The notes: generated by a model not told the origin, from the sequence alone. DNA of 64,000 nt from Bordetella pseudohinzii (GCF_000657795.2 NZ_JHEP02000018.1:1-64000); one strand, 5' to 3'; positions 39,459 to 48,901 are shown, counted from the first letter of the stretch. Translations and numbers: made by a program.

Positions 39459-40299
39459 ATTGGCGGGCGGTGCGGATATCGGCTGGCGCGCCGGCGGCCG
39501 TGTTGCTGCGCCAGGGATTGATGTCCAGGCCGCCGCGGCGGGTGTAGCGGGCGTAGACGCTGAGCTGCTCGGGCTGGCAGGCGCGCATCAGGTCGCAGAA
39601 GATGCGTTCGACGCAATGCTCGTGGAATTCGGCATGCTGCCGGAACGAAACGATGTACTTGAGCAGGGCGGCGCGGTCGATGGGGCGGCCCCGGTAGGCG
39701 ATCTGCACGCTGCCCCAGTCGGGCTGGCCCGTCACCGGGCAATTGGATTTCAGCAGGCGCGAGACCAGGGTCTCCTGGACGACCTCGCCTTCGGTGCAGG
39801 CCAGCAGCTGCGGCGCCGGCTCATAGCAATCGATCTCGACATCCAGCTTGTCCAGGCTGATGCCTTCGAGCTCGGCGATGCGCAGCGTCTCGAAGCGCTG
39901 CGGCAGGATGAAATCCATCTCCATGGGCGCGCCGGCGGCGGCCGACAGGTCGGCCTCAAGCCGTTCGCGCAGGGCCTGGGCATTGGGCAGGCGCGTCTGG
40001 TTGAAGGAGTTCAGGTAAAGCTTGAAGGACTTGGACTCAATGATATTGGGGCTGTCGGCCGGCACCCGGAAGCTGGCCATGGCAATGCGCGGCTTGCCCT
40101 TGGCGTCCAGCCAGGAGACCTCATAGGCATTCCAGATATCGACGCCGCGAAAGGGCAGCGCGCTGCCCGGCAGCGGCGTCAGGCTGTCCAGGCCCAGGCT
40201 GGCGCGGTTTTCGGCGCGCGGAATGGGAAAGAGCAGCGAAGCATCGTATTCGGAGGGATAGGCCACGCTGTGGCCCAGCGGCGCGTCGGTAAGCGGCAT
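39457..40299 (-). CDS. queF: NADPH-dependent 7-cyano-7-deazaguanine reductase QueF
   Basis: 280 residues, the long (E. coli-type) form. It reduces preQ0 to preQ1 in queuosine synthesis. The catalytic Cys187 and Asp194 lie in [16 protein letters not shown]; the substrate motif [17 protein letters not shown] is at about 83-99; [10 protein letters not shown] holds the Glu/His of the active site. The ATG at 40299 gives family length, but the bases before it are pyrimidine-rich with no Shine-Dalgarno. The gene ends in a bidirectional terminator and diverges from aceA. Confidence 0.95.
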   Translation of the reverse strand: MPLTDAPLGHSVAYPSEYDASLLFPIPRAENRASLGLDSLTPLPGSALPFRGVDIWNAYEVSWLDAKGKPRIAMASFRVPADSPNIIESKSFKLYLNSFNQTRLPNAQALRERLEADLSAAAGAPMEMDFILPQRFETLRIAELEGISLDKLDVEIDCYEPAPQLLACTEGEVVQETLVSRLLKSNCPVTGQPDWGSVQIAYRGRPIDRAALLKYIVSFRQHAEFHEHCVERIFCDLMRACQPEQLSVYARYTRRGGLDINPWRSNTAAGAPADIRTARQ

Positions 40300-40400
40300 G
40301 GAGAGGACGAAAGGCAAATCAGGTCGATGCCCGCATTGTAGGGCTTTGGAAGCGGCGTTTTTTTTGCATGGTGAAATCCCGTTCGCGGCATGTGAAAGCG

Positions 40401-40417
40401 CATGCTGCGCAGCAGCG
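40401..40417 (+). repeat. Palindromic element 1 upstream of aceA
   Basis: CATGCTGCGCAGCAGCG, containing the 12-bp palindrome TGCTGCGCAGCA (40403-40414). It is the exact reverse complement of the element at 40525-40541; the centres are 125 bp apart. Confidence 0.75.
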
Positions 40418-40445
40418 AAGCGGCATTTCATGGCAATCAATATGA

Positions 40446-40460
40446 TTTCGCAATGCGAAA
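40446..40460 (+). promoter_or_regulatory. TTTCGC-N3-GCGAAA dyad, candidate operator
   Basis: A perfect six-base dyad with a three-base centre, adjacent to CATAAT (40461-40466). Its position between the queF start and the aceA start suits a repressor of aceA or a dual site. Symmetry is seen; the regulator is unknown. Confidence 0.5.
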
Positions 40461-40524
40461 CATAATCTGTAGCTCATTGATTTTAAATGGAAAAATTTTC
40501 CTTTCACGACCGGCTTCGCAGGCA

Positions 40525-40541
40525 CGCTGCTGCGCAGCATG
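40525..40541 (+). repeat. Palindromic element 2 upstream of aceA
   Basis: CGCTGCTGCGCAGCATG, with palindrome TGCTGCGCAGCA at 40528-40539. Perfect 17-bp inverted copy of element 1, 83 bases before the aceA start codon. Confidence 0.75.
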
Positions 40542-40623
40542 TCCGTAGACTGTCCTCCATGGATTCGCGGCAAGACAGACCCTGAATCCCTTGCTTCGCA
40601 AACCTCACTACTGGAGAGACACC

Positions 40624-41940
<1,317 letters not shown>

Positions 41941-41991
41941 GCGCGGCGCGATTTCGGATGCGGTAGTACCTGTTTGTAGGGTGGAGTGTTT

Positions 41992-42018
41992 GGGGGACCG
42001 GCGGGTCCCCCTTTTTTT
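41992..42018 (+). terminator. Terminator after aceA
   Basis: GGGGGACC pairs with GGTCCCCC around GGCG, followed by seven T residues. It separates aceA from the cbb3 oxidase cluster. Confidence 0.85.
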
Positions 42019-42040
42019 CGGGGCGCCATATGGGCGCGGC

Positions 42041-42082
42041 TTGATTTGCGTCAAGCGGGGCGGGCGGCGGCGGCCTTAGCAT
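42041..42082 (+). promoter_or_regulatory. FNR/ANR-type box and promoter before the CcoI-like gene
   Basis: TTGAT-TTGC-GTCAA (42041-42054) matches the FNR consensus TTGAT-N4-ATCAA with one difference. A -10-like TAGCAT lies at 42077-42082, exactly where a class II FNR-activated promoter needs it (29.5 bp from the box centre). The predicted transcription start is 42089, one base before the annotated ATG. Confidence 0.75.
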
Positions 42083-42089
42083 CGCGCCC

Positions 42090-43019
42090 ATGCGCGCCCA
42101 TTCCCTGTTCGCCCTGCCGCCGGCCCTGCCCGCGCCGCAACGCCTCGCCCGCCGGCATGCCTTGCTGCGCCTGGGCGTGGCCTGGCTGGCGATGATGCAG
42201 GCCATGATGTTCGCCTGGCCTGGTTATGTCCGGCCCGAGACCATGCCCGCCGATGCCTTGTCTACCCTGGACACGGCGATCGTGCTGATGAATTGGGCCA
42301 GCCTGCTGGTGAGCGTGCCGGTCGTGCTGTATTGCGCCTGGCCCGTCTGGGCCGGCGCCTGGCGCAGCGTGCGCGAGGGCCGCGCCGGCATGGATGTGCC
42401 GGTGGCCCTGGGCATCCTGGCCGCCTTTCTGCCCAGCGCGCAGGCCACCTGGCTGGGGCAGGGCGCCGTCTATTTCGATTCGGTCACGATGTTCGTGGCC
42501 TTTCTGTTGAGCGCCCGCTATCTCGATCTCTGCGCGCGCCAGGCCAGCCTGCTGGCGCCACCGGCGGCGCGCACGATGCTGGCCCTGACCGGACGCGCGC
42601 TATCGGGCCGGGCCGACCGCGTGGCCGCGCAGTTCGTGACCGCGCAGGTGGTGCTCGCCTTGGGCGCGGGCCTGGCCTGGATGCACTGGGAGCCCGCCCG
42701 CGCGCTGCCCGTCATGGTGGCTTTGCTCGTCATGAGCTGCCCCTGCGCCATGGCGATGGCGGTTCCGGCGGCCCTGGCCGCCGCCCACAAGGCCGCGGGC
42801 GAACAGGCCTGCGCCAGCCCGGCGGCGCTGGCGCGCCTGCGCCACGAGCTGCGGCGCAATGCCCTGGGCAGTCTTTACGGCTCCCTGGCCTGGCATCTCA
42901 TGATGGTGCCGCTGGCGCTGGCCGGCTGGGTGGCGCCCTGGCTGGCGGCCCTGACGATGTTCCTGTCTTCGATGGCCGTGGCCGGACATGCCTGGCGGCT
43001 GTGCCGGAGATGGGCATGA
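42090..43019 (+). CDS. Membrane-domain-only relative of the copper P-type ATPase CcoI/FixI (no catalytic domains)
   Basis: 309 residues, against roughly 750-800 for CcoI. About eight membrane segments match the CcoI transmembrane core in order: [73 protein letters not shown], then [20 protein letters not shown], the ion-binding helix with CPC at 217-219 ([15 protein letters not shown]), and the last two helices ending [14 protein letters not shown]. The actuator domain that should follow residue 150 is replaced by about 25 residues. The phosphorylation (DKTGT) and nucleotide domains that should follow residue 232 are replaced by about 20. The N-terminal metal-binding domain is also missing. 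The frame is open throughout. The stop overlaps ccoS (ATGA). Catalytic copper pumping is not possible as encoded. Confidence 0.8.
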   Translation: MRAHSLFALPPALPAPQRLARRHALLRLGVAWLAMMQAMMFAWPGYVRPETMPADALSTLDTAIVLMNWASLLVSVPVVLYCAWPVWAGAWRSVREGRAGMDVPVALGILAAFLPSAQATWLGQGAVYFDSVTMFVAFLLSARYLDLCARQASLLAPPAARTMLALTGRALSGRADRVAAQFVTAQVVLALGAGLAWMHWEPARALPVMVALLVMSCPCAMAMAVPAALAAAHKAAGEQACASPAALARLRHELRRNALGSLYGSLAWHLMMVPLALAGWVAPWLAALTMFLSSMAVAGHAWRLCRRWA

Positions 43020-43159
43020 ACATCCTCTATCTGCTGCTGCCGCTGTCCTTGCTCTTCGTGCTGGGCATAGGCGCGGCCCTGTGGTGGGCCGTGCTCGACG
43101 GCCAGTACGAAGAGACCGAAGACGCCGCGCTGTCGATATTGCGCGACAAAGAAGGCTGA
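43016..43159 (+). CDS. ccoS: cbb3-type cytochrome oxidase assembly protein CcoS
   Basis: 47 residues. One membrane segment ([20 protein letters not shown]) followed by [20 protein letters not shown], the conserved CcoS pattern in which an Asp-Gly-Gln-Tyr segment follows the helix. The start ATG overlaps the stop of the CcoI-like gene. CcoS acts with CcoI in cofactor delivery to CcoN in bacteria where this has been studied. Confidence 0.9.
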   Translation: MNILYLLLPLSLLFVLGIGAALWWAVLDGQYEETEDAALSILRDKEG

Positions 43160-43171
43160 CGCTCAGACTCC

Positions 43172-43213
43172 TTGACGCAAATCAAGCCGGCCGCCATGCC
43201 GCTCGCGCATCAT
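43172..43213 (+). promoter_or_regulatory. FNR/ANR-type box and promoter of ccoNOQP
   Basis: TTGAC-GCAA-ATCAA (43172-43185) is the exact reverse complement of the box at 42041. CATCAT at 43208-43213 sits at the same 29.5-bp distance from the box centre, typical of class II activation. Predicted transcription start near 43220, 41 bases before ccoN. Oxygen limitation would induce the operon. Confidence 0.8.
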
Positions 43214-43260
43214 CCCTGCCTGGAGAAGAAGCAGCGCCAACTTTGGGTGAGGGGAAGGGC

Positions 43261-44700
43261 ATGAGCGACCCGGTCGCAATACAGGAAGAGGCCTTCAACT
43301 ACGGCGTGGTTCGGCAGTTCGCGATCATGACCGTGGTCTGGGGTATCGTCGGCATGGCGGTGGGGGTGCTGATCGCCGCCCAGCTGATCTGGCCGCAATT
43401 GAATTTCGACACGCCGTGGCTGAGCTATGGCCGGCTGCGGCCTTTGCATACGAATGCGGTGATCTTCGCCTTTGGCGGCAGCGCCTTGTTCGCGACCTCG
43501 TATTACGTGGTGCAGCGCACCTGCCAGACGCGGCTGTTCTGCGCGCGCCTGGCGGCTTTCACTTTCTGGGGCTGGCAGGCCGTGATCGTGGCGGCCGCCA
43601 TCACGCTGCCCATGGGCTATACCAGCAGCAAGGAATACGCCGAACTGGAATGGCCCATCGATATCCTGATCACCCTGGTCTGGGTGGCTTATGCGGTGGT
43701 GTTCTTCGGCACCATCGTCAAGCGGCGCGTCAAGCATATCTACGTCGCCAATTGGTTTTTCGGCTCCTACATCCTGACGATCGCGCTGCTGCATGTGGTC
43801 AACAATATCGAGATCCCGGTCTCGATGTGGAAGTCCTACTCGGCCTATGCGGGCGTGCAGGACGCCATGGTGCAGTGGTGGTATGGCCATAATGCGGTGG
43901 GCTTCTTCCTGACCACGAGCTTTCTGGGCATGATGTATTACTTCGTGCCCAAGCAGGCGGGGCGGCCCATCTATTCCTATCGCCTGTCCATCGTGCACTT
44001 CTGGGCGCTGGCCTTCACGTATATGTGGGCCGGGCCGCATCACCTGCTCTACACCTCGCTGCCCGACTGGACGCAGTCGCTGGGCATGACTTTCTCGCTC
44101 ATCCTGCTGGCGCCGTCCTGGGGCGGCATGATCAACGGCATCATGACGCTGCAGGGCGCCTGGCACAAGCTGCGCACCGACCCCATCCTGAAGTTCCTCG
44201 TGACGGCGCTGTCCTTCTACGGCATGGCGACCTTCGAGGGTTCGATGATGTCCATCCGTTCGGTGAACGCGCTGTCTCACTACACCGACTGGACCATCGG
44301 CCATGTGCACTCGGGCGCCCTGGGCTGGGTGGCCATGATCACCTTCGGCTCGCTGTACTACCTGATCCCGCGCCTCTACGGCCGCCAGGCCATGCACAGC
44401 GTGCGCGCCATCGAGCTGCATTTCTGGATCGCGACCCTGGGCGTGGTGCTGTATATCGCCGCGATGTGGGTGGCCGGGGTGCAGCAGGGGCTGATGTGGC
44501 GCGCCACGGCTCCGGACGGCACGCTGGTCTATAGCTTCGTGGAAGAACTCAAGACGCGGGTGCCGTTCTACGTCATCCGCCTGCTCGGCGGCGGCTTGTT
44601 CCTGTCCGGCATGGGCATCATGGCCTGGAATGTCTGGATGACGGTGCGAGGCGCTCGGGCGGTCAACCCTTCGGTGCCGCGCCCGGCGCTGGCGGCCTGA
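43261..44700 (+). CDS. ccoN: cbb3-type cytochrome c oxidase subunit I (CcoN)
   Basis: 479 residues, 12 or more membrane segments. Haem and copper ligands are in [14 protein letters not shown] (low-spin haem His63), [28 protein letters not shown] (His-His for CuB) and [12 protein letters not shown] (His-x-His for both haems). This is the catalytic haem-copper subunit that reduces oxygen with high affinity under microaerobic conditions. GGGGAAGG gives a strong Shine-Dalgarno before ATG 43261. First gene after the second FNR box. Confidence 0.97.
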   Translation: MSDPVAIQEEAFNYGVVRQFAIMTVVWGIVGMAVGVLIAAQLIWPQLNFDTPWLSYGRLRPLHTNAVIFAFGGSALFATSYYVVQRTCQTRLFCARLAAFTFWGWQAVIVAAAITLPMGYTSSKEYAELEWPIDILITLVWVAYAVVFFGTIVKRRVKHIYVANWFFGSYILTIALLHVVNNIEIPVSMWKSYSAYAGVQDAMVQWWYGHNAVGFFLTTSFLGMMYYFVPKQAGRPIYSYRLSIVHFWALAFTYMWAGPHHLLYTSLPDWTQSLGMTFSLILLAPSWGGMINGIMTLQGAWHKLRTDPILKFLVTALSFYGMATFEGSMMSIRSVNALSHYTDWTIGHVHSGALGWVAMITFGSLYYLIPRLYGRQAMHSVRAIELHFWIATLGVVLYIAAMWVAGVQQGLMWRATAPDGTLVYSFVEELKTRVPFYVIRLLGGGLFLSGMGIMAWNVWMTVRGARAVNPSVPRPALAA

Positions 44701-44709
44701 GGAGCGCAT

Positions 44710-45339
44710 ATGTCGGAGCAATCGCGTTTCTTTTCGCACCAGACGCTGGAGAAGAATATCGGCCTGATGATCGTGGCCAGTATCGTGGTGGTGTCCTTCG
44801 CCGCGCTGGCCCAGATCGTGCCGCTGTTTTTCCAGCATTCGACCACCGAGCCCGCGCCGGGCCTGCGGCCCTACGAGGCGCTGACCCTGATCGGCCGCGA
44901 CATCTATATCCGCGAGGGCTGCGTGAGCTGCCATTCCCAGCAGATCCGCACGCTGCAATCCGAAGTGCAGCGCTACGGCCCTTACTCCGTGGCGGGCGAG
45001 TCGGTATTCGATCATCCCTTTCTGTGGGGGTCCAAGCGTACCGGGCCCGATCTGGCCCGCGTGGGCCAGCGCTACTCGGATGACTGGCATCGCATGCATT
45101 TGCGCGACCCGCGCGCCGTGGTGCCGGAGTCCAATATGCCGGCCTATCCTTGGCTGCAGCGGCGCAGCGTCGCCGATGCCGACGTGAAGGACCGCATGCG
45201 GGCCTTGCGCCGCGCGGGCGTGCCCTATGGCGATGAACAGATCGCCCGCGCGCCGGCCGCCCTGGCCGGCAAGACCGAAGAAGATGCCCTGGTGGCTTAT
45301 CTGCAGAGCCTGGGCGTGCGCCAAAAGGAAGGGGAATGA
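44710..45339 (+). CDS. ccoO: cbb3-type cytochrome c oxidase subunit II (CcoO)
   Basis: 209 residues. One N-terminal membrane helix (about 16-38), then a monohaem cytochrome c domain with CVSCH at 71-75 and an axial Met in ESNMPAYPW near 143. It passes electrons from CcoP to CcoN. Nine bases after ccoN with GGAG before the ATG. Slightly longer than the shortest homologues because of the [15 protein letters not shown] extension common in CcoO. Confidence 0.97.
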   Translation: MSEQSRFFSHQTLEKNIGLMIVASIVVVSFAALAQIVPLFFQHSTTEPAPGLRPYEALTLIGRDIYIREGCVSCHSQQIRTLQSEVQRYGPYSVAGESVFDHPFLWGSKRTGPDLARVGQRYSDDWHRMHLRDPRAVVPESNMPAYPWLQRRSVADADVKDRMRALRRAGVPYGDEQIARAPAALAGKTEEDALVAYLQSLGVRQKEGE

Positions 45340-45340
45340 G

Positions 45341-45490
45341 ATGGCCTGGATAACTGCGGCGATGACCGTCCTGTCGATGGCGACCTTTCTGGGCATCGTG
45401 GCCTGGGCCTGTTGCCGCGGCCGCGAGCAAGCCAACCGCGAATCGGCGCAACTGCCCTTCGCCCTGCCGGACGAGGGCTGCCATGAGTGA
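45341..45490 (+). CDS. ccoQ: cbb3-type oxidase small subunit CcoQ
   Basis: 49 residues. A single membrane helix (AMTVLSMATFLGIVAWACC) with a short soluble tail RGREQANRESAQLPFALPDE, the normal CcoQ design. It stabilises the oxidase complex. The ATG is one base after the ccoO stop, and the 3' end overlaps ccoP by 8 bases. Confidence 0.88.
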   Translation: MAWITAAMTVLSMATFLGIVAWACCRGREQANRESAQLPFALPDEGCHE

Positions 45491-46406
45491 TTTCGTCAGC
45501 GGCTTCTGGGGGCGGTTCATCACGGTGCTTGCCCTGGGCGGCATCGCCTGGTGCGTCTGGCTGCTGTTCTCCCAGCGCCGCTGGTTGAACAAGGCCCCGG
45601 GCGGCGCGGTCGAGGATACCGGCCATGTCTGGGACGAAGACCTGAGAGAGCTGAACAATCCGGTGCCGCGCTGGTGGACCTGGATGTATCTGCTGACCTG
45701 CGTCTTCGCCCTGGCCTATCTGTATCTTTTTCCGGGCCTGGGCGCCTATGCGGGCGCGCTGGGATTCAGTAGCGCGGGCGAGGTCCGGGCACAGCAGGAC
45801 AAGCTGGCCGAGTCCGTCAAGCCGCTGTATGCGCGCTTTGCCGGCATGGACCCGGCCCAGCTGGCGGCCGACCCGGGCGCGCGCGAGATCGGCCAACGCC
45901 TGTTTCTCAACACCTGCTCGCAATGCCATGGCTCCGATGCCAAGGGCGGGCCGGGCTTTCCCAATCTGACCGACAATGACTGGCTGCATGGCGGATCGCC
46001 CGAGGCCATCGCGCAGAGCATCCGCGACGGGCGCCATGGCATGATGCCGGCATGGAAGGGCACGATAGACGCCAGGATGGCGGGCGATATCGCCCACTAT
46101 GTGCGCTCGCTTTCCGGCCTGGCCGCCGATCCCGTGCGCGTCTTCCGGGGCAGGCGCGAGTTCGGCAACTACTGCGTGGCCTGCCACGGCGTGGACGCCA
46201 GGGGCAACCCGGCGCTGGGCGCGCCCAATCTCGCCGACGATATCTGGCTCTACGGCAGTTCCGAGGCCAGCATCACGCGCACCATACTCGAAGGGCGGGA
46301 CAACCGGATGCCGGCGCATCGCGAGCTGCTCAGTCCCGAGCAGATCCAGCTGTTGAGCGCCTGGGTGTGGAATCTGTCGCGGCGCGAGCCGCGGGAGCGG
46401 CCATGA
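45483..46406 (+). CDS. ccoP: cbb3-type cytochrome c oxidase dihaem subunit III (CcoP)
   Basis: 307 residues. Two membrane helices near the N terminus (about 12-30 and 65-85), with TGHVWDEDLRELNNPVPRWW between them. Two cytochrome c domains follow, with CSQCH at 145-149 and CVACH at 231-235 and Met ligands in HGMMPAW and NRMPAHR. It accepts electrons from soluble cytochrome c or the bc1 complex. Overlaps ccoQ; ccoG follows. Confidence 0.97.
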   Translation: MSDFVSGFWGRFITVLALGGIAWCVWLLFSQRRWLNKAPGGAVEDTGHVWDEDLRELNNPVPRWWTWMYLLTCVFALAYLYLFPGLGAYAGALGFSSAGEVRAQQDKLAESVKPLYARFAGMDPAQLAADPGAREIGQRLFLNTCSQCHGSDAKGGPGFPNLTDNDWLHGGSPEAIAQSIRDGRHGMMPAWKGTIDARMAGDIAHYVRSLSGLAADPVRVFRGRREFGNYCVACHGVDARGNPALGAPNLADDIWLYGSSEASITRTILEGRDNRMPAHRELLSPEQIQLLSAWVWNLSRREPRERP

Positions 46407-46434
46407 GGTGGCCGGCCATCCAGGGGTGCCTGGC

Positions 46435-47871
46435 ATGAACCCGCCCGACGCCGGGACGCCCTGGCAACCGGCGCTGCCGCCGCCGGGATCGGTGGAGCAG
46501 GCGCTGGACGAGGTGCGCGGCAAGATCCACCCGCGTTCGGTCAGCGGACGCTACGCGCGCTGGCGCGTGGCGCTGGTCATCGTCACGCAGCTCGTCTTCT
46601 ACGGCCTGCCCTGGCTGCGGTATGACGGACGCCAGGCGGTGCTCTTCGACCTGGGCGCGCGCAAGTTCTACCTTTTTGGCCTGGTGCTCTGGCCGCAGGA
46701 CGCCATCTATCTGGCGCTCTTGCTGGTGATCTGCGCCCTGGCGCTGTTCTTGTTCACCGCGATCGCCGGACGGCTGTTCTGCGGCTATGCCTGCCCGCAG
46801 ACGGTCTACACCGAACTCTTCATGTGGATAGAGCGCCGCGTCGAAGGCGACAGGCTGGCGCGCATCCGCCTGGACGAAGCGCCCTGGGATGCGCGCAAAT
46901 GGCGTCTCAAGATCACCAAGCATGCGCTGTGGCTGGCCCTGGCCTGGTGGACGGGTTCGACCTTCATCGGCTATTTCGCGCCCATACGGGAGCTGGGCGG
47001 ACAGCTGTTCGCCGGCCAGTTGGGCGCCTGGCAGTGGTTCTGGATGCTGTTCTATGGCTTCGCCACCTGGGGCAATGCCGGCTTCATGCGCGAGTCGGTC
47101 TGCAAATACATGTGCCCCTATGCGCGCTTCCAGAGCGTGATGGTGGATCCGGACACCTATGTCGTCACCTATGACCGGCCGCGCGGCGAACCGCGGGGAG
47201 GGCGTTCGCGCCGCCTTGATCACCGCGGCGCCGGCATGGGCGATTGTGTGGATTGCAGCCTGTGCGTGCAGGTCTGTCCGACGGGCATCGACATCCGCGA
47301 CGGCCTGCAATACCTGTGCATCGGCTGCGGCGCCTGTGTCGACGCCTGCGGCGCGGTCATGGACAAGATGCGCTATCCGCGCGGCCTGATCCGCTATACC
47401 TCCGAGCGCGCCATGCAGCAGGGCTTGTCGCCCGGGCAGGCGCGCAGGCGCCTGCTGCGCCCGCGCGTGTGGATCTATGGCGCGCTCCTGCTGCTGCTTT
47501 GCCTGGGATTGGCCGCATCGCTGGCGATGCGCAGCCCGCTGCGCCTGGACGTCATGCGCGATCGCGGCGTGCTGGGCCGCGAGACGGCTGGCGGCGAGAT
47601 TGAAAACGTCTACCGCCTGCAGTTCATCAATACCTCCGACCGGCCCCTGACGCTGCGCCTGACGGCGCAGGGGCTGCCCGGGCTGCGCGTGCTGGCCTTG
47701 CCGCAGGAGCGGGAGGTGCTCAAGCTGCCGGCGGCCAGCAATACGCTGGTGCCCGTGCTGATCCGCGGCAAGGGCGCGGCTCCGGGCTCGCATCCCATTG
47801 TGCTGCGCGCCGGGACGGTCCCCGCCGGGCCGCAAGTCGAGGAAGCCGCCATTTTCTACGTGCCCGAATAA
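46435..47871 (+). CDS. ccoG: Cytochrome c oxidase accessory protein CcoG (RdxA/FixG)
   Basis: 478 residues. About five membrane helices and two 4Fe-4S clusters: CVDCSLCVQVCPTG and CIGCGACVDACG near 275-305. Membrane-side Cys motifs CGYACPQTVYTE and CKYMCPYARFQ are conserved. A C-terminal immunoglobulin-like domain (about 375-478) ends the protein. CcoG is reported to reduce copper for cbb3 assembly. AGGGGTG eight or so bases before ATG 46435 decided the start; a GTG at 46408 directly after ccoP would add nine residues. Confidence 0.95.
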   Translation: MNPPDAGTPWQPALPPPGSVEQALDEVRGKIHPRSVSGRYARWRVALVIVTQLVFYGLPWLRYDGRQAVLFDLGARKFYLFGLVLWPQDAIYLALLLVICALALFLFTAIAGRLFCGYACPQTVYTELFMWIERRVEGDRLARIRLDEAPWDARKWRLKITKHALWLALAWWTGSTFIGYFAPIRELGGQLFAGQLGAWQWFWMLFYGFATWGNAGFMRESVCKYMCPYARFQSVMVDPDTYVVTYDRPRGEPRGGRSRRLDHRGAGMGDCVDCSLCVQVCPTGIDIRDGLQYLCIGCGACVDACGAVMDKMRYPRGLIRYTSERAMQQGLSPGQARRRLLRPRVWIYGALLLLLCLGLAASLAMRSPLRLDVMRDRGVLGRETAGGEIENVYRLQFINTSDRPLTLRLTAQGLPGLRVLALPQEREVLKLPAASNTLVPVLIRGKGAAPGSHPIVLRAGTVPAGPQVEEAAIFYVPE

Positions 47872-47902
47872 GGCGGGCGCCGTGCAGAACAAGGAGAGCG
47901 CG

Positions 47903-48082
47903 ATGCAAAAACCGTCCGGCCCCTGGTGGCGCGAACCCTGGCCGTGGCTACTGATGGCCGGGCCGGCCCTGGCCATGGCGGCCTGCGGCCTGACCATTTA
48001 TCTCGCGGTCGCCCATGACGATCCGCCGGCGCAAGGGGCGGCCCGGCGCGGCCTGGTGGTGGAACATGCGCCGCGCACCTAG
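47903..48082 (+). CDS. Short FixH-like membrane protein
   Basis: 59 residues. PWWREPWPWLLMAGPALAMAACGLTIYLAVAHDD matches the N terminus and helix of FixH/CcoH proteins found after ccoG. Usual FixH has a periplasmic domain (about 150 residues in total) after the helix; here only RRGLVVEHAPRT follows. So it is either a reduced form or a truncated gene. AAGGAG lies before the ATG. Overlaps the next gene by 17 bases, keeping the order intact. Confidence 0.65.
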   Translation: MQKPSGPWWREPWPWLLMAGPALAMAACGLTIYLAVAHDDPPAQGAARRGLVVEHAPRT

Positions 48083-48314
48083 CCTGGGCTTCTGGATAGG
48101 AGTGTTGTGGCCGTCCTTCCTGGCGGCCGGTCTGGCCAGCGGCCTTATCTTCGCCCTCATCGATCCGCTGGACGTGGCCATCCTCGGCGCGCACACGGTC
48201 GGCCGCAGCGGCTTCTACACCGTGACGTTTTTTCTGCTCTGGGCCATGGGCGCCGGCTCCAGCGCGCTGACGTTGTGGCTGCAGCCCGACCGGGACGCGG
48301 ACGAGGAAGACTAG
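48066..48314 (+). CDS. Small two-helix membrane protein of the cbb3 cluster
   Basis: 82 residues. RAPSLGFWIGVLWPSFLAAGLASGLIFALIDP, with its first helix and following Asp-Pro, and SGFYTVTFFLLWAMGAGSSALTLWL forming the second helix. Proteins of this pattern occur behind ccoG and fixH in related betaproteobacteria; no function is established. It ends the oxidase cluster 63 bases before ohrR. Confidence 0.7.
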   Translation: MRRAPSLGFWIGVLWPSFLAAGLASGLIFALIDPLDVAILGAHTVGRSGFYTVTFFLLWAMGAGSSALTLWLQPDRDADEED

Positions 48315-48327
48315 CCATCCTGGCAAC

Positions 48328-48353
48328 TTAAAAAATCGCTTGCTATTGTATAG
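48328..48353 (+). promoter_or_regulatory. OhrR operator at the ohrR promoter
   Basis: TTAAAAAATCGCT, one T, then GCTATTGTATAG. It matches the reverse complement of the site before ohr at 23 of 26 positions. It overlaps a -35 TTGCTA (48340-48345), which is 17 bases from a -10 TAATAT (48363-48368). Confidence 0.65.
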
Positions 48354-48377
48354 GACGCGATCTAATATGCCTTCATC

Positions 48378-48839
48378 ATGAAAGCCAAGACGTCCTCCGC
48401 CCCGCCTTCGCTGCTGCTCGATGACCAGCTGTGCTTCGCCCTGCATTCGACCACGCTGGCGATGAACAAGGTCTATCGCAAGCGGCTGGCCGCGCTGGGG
48501 CTGACGTATTCCCAGTACCTGGTCATGATGGTGCTGTGGGAGCAGGATGGGTTGACGCTGTCGGACATCGGCAAGCGCCTCTTCCTGGATTCGGCGACGC
48601 TGACCCCCCTGCTCAAGCGGCTGGAGGCCGCCGGCCTGCTGCGGCGCGACCGGGGCCAGCATGATGAGCGCCAGATCATCATCAGCCTGACCCCGCAAGG
48701 CCAGGCCCTCAAGGCCCGGGCGGCCTCGGTGCCGCAGGGCATCGCCCAGGCCCTGGCCTGTTCGGCCGAGGAGGCGCATGCCCTCAAGGCCCGCCTGGAG
48801 CGTTTGCGCGCGCAGTTGGCGCAGGACGAACCGGGCTGA
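48378..48839 (+). CDS. ohrR: Organic hydroperoxide-sensing MarR-family repressor OhrR
   Basis: 153 residues. The sensing Cys19 is in [22 protein letters not shown], the OhrR signature, and a second Cys at 128 (ALACSAEE) marks a two-Cys type like that of Xanthomonas. The winged helix is [24 protein letters not shown], with wing [15 protein letters not shown]. Peroxide oxidation releases it from DNA and derepresses ohr. No Shine-Dalgarno precedes the ATG. The promoter predicted above would start transcription only a few bases before it, so translation may be leaderless. Confidence 0.92.
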   Translation: MKAKTSSAPPSLLLDDQLCFALHSTTLAMNKVYRKRLAALGLTYSQYLVMMVLWEQDGLTLSDIGKRLFLDSATLTPLLKRLEAAGLLRRDRGQHDERQIIISLTPQGQALKARAASVPQGIAQALACSAEEAHALKARLERLRAQLAQDEPG

Positions 48840-48901
48840 TCCCGTTTGCATGGCGCGGCGATGTCCGTGGCACCGCGTTTGCCTGTCATATAAGTAGTGA
48901 G

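Larger units (their letters stand above)
40300..40623. promoter_or_regulatory. 324-bp divergent control region queF/aceA
   Basis: No gene is visible. The region is unusually AT-rich in its middle (about 40430-40505) for this genome. It holds several dyads: TTTCGC-AAT-GCGAAA (40446-40460), GGAAAA-A-TTTTCC (40489-40501), and two long palindromic elements at 40401-40417 and 40525-40541. CATAAT at 40461-40466 is the best -10-like hexamer for aceA, directly after the TTTCGC dyad. aceA is usually controlled by acetate or fatty-acid signals, so multiple regulator sites are expected. Which proteins bind is unknown. Confidence 0.6.

Noticed and set aside
42090..43019. The short CcoI-like gene as a frameshifted or assembly-damaged full-length gene
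   Set aside because: The single frame covers all helices including the last two, and the missing domains are not found in other frames or in neighbouring sequence; ccoS follows in ATGA overlap.
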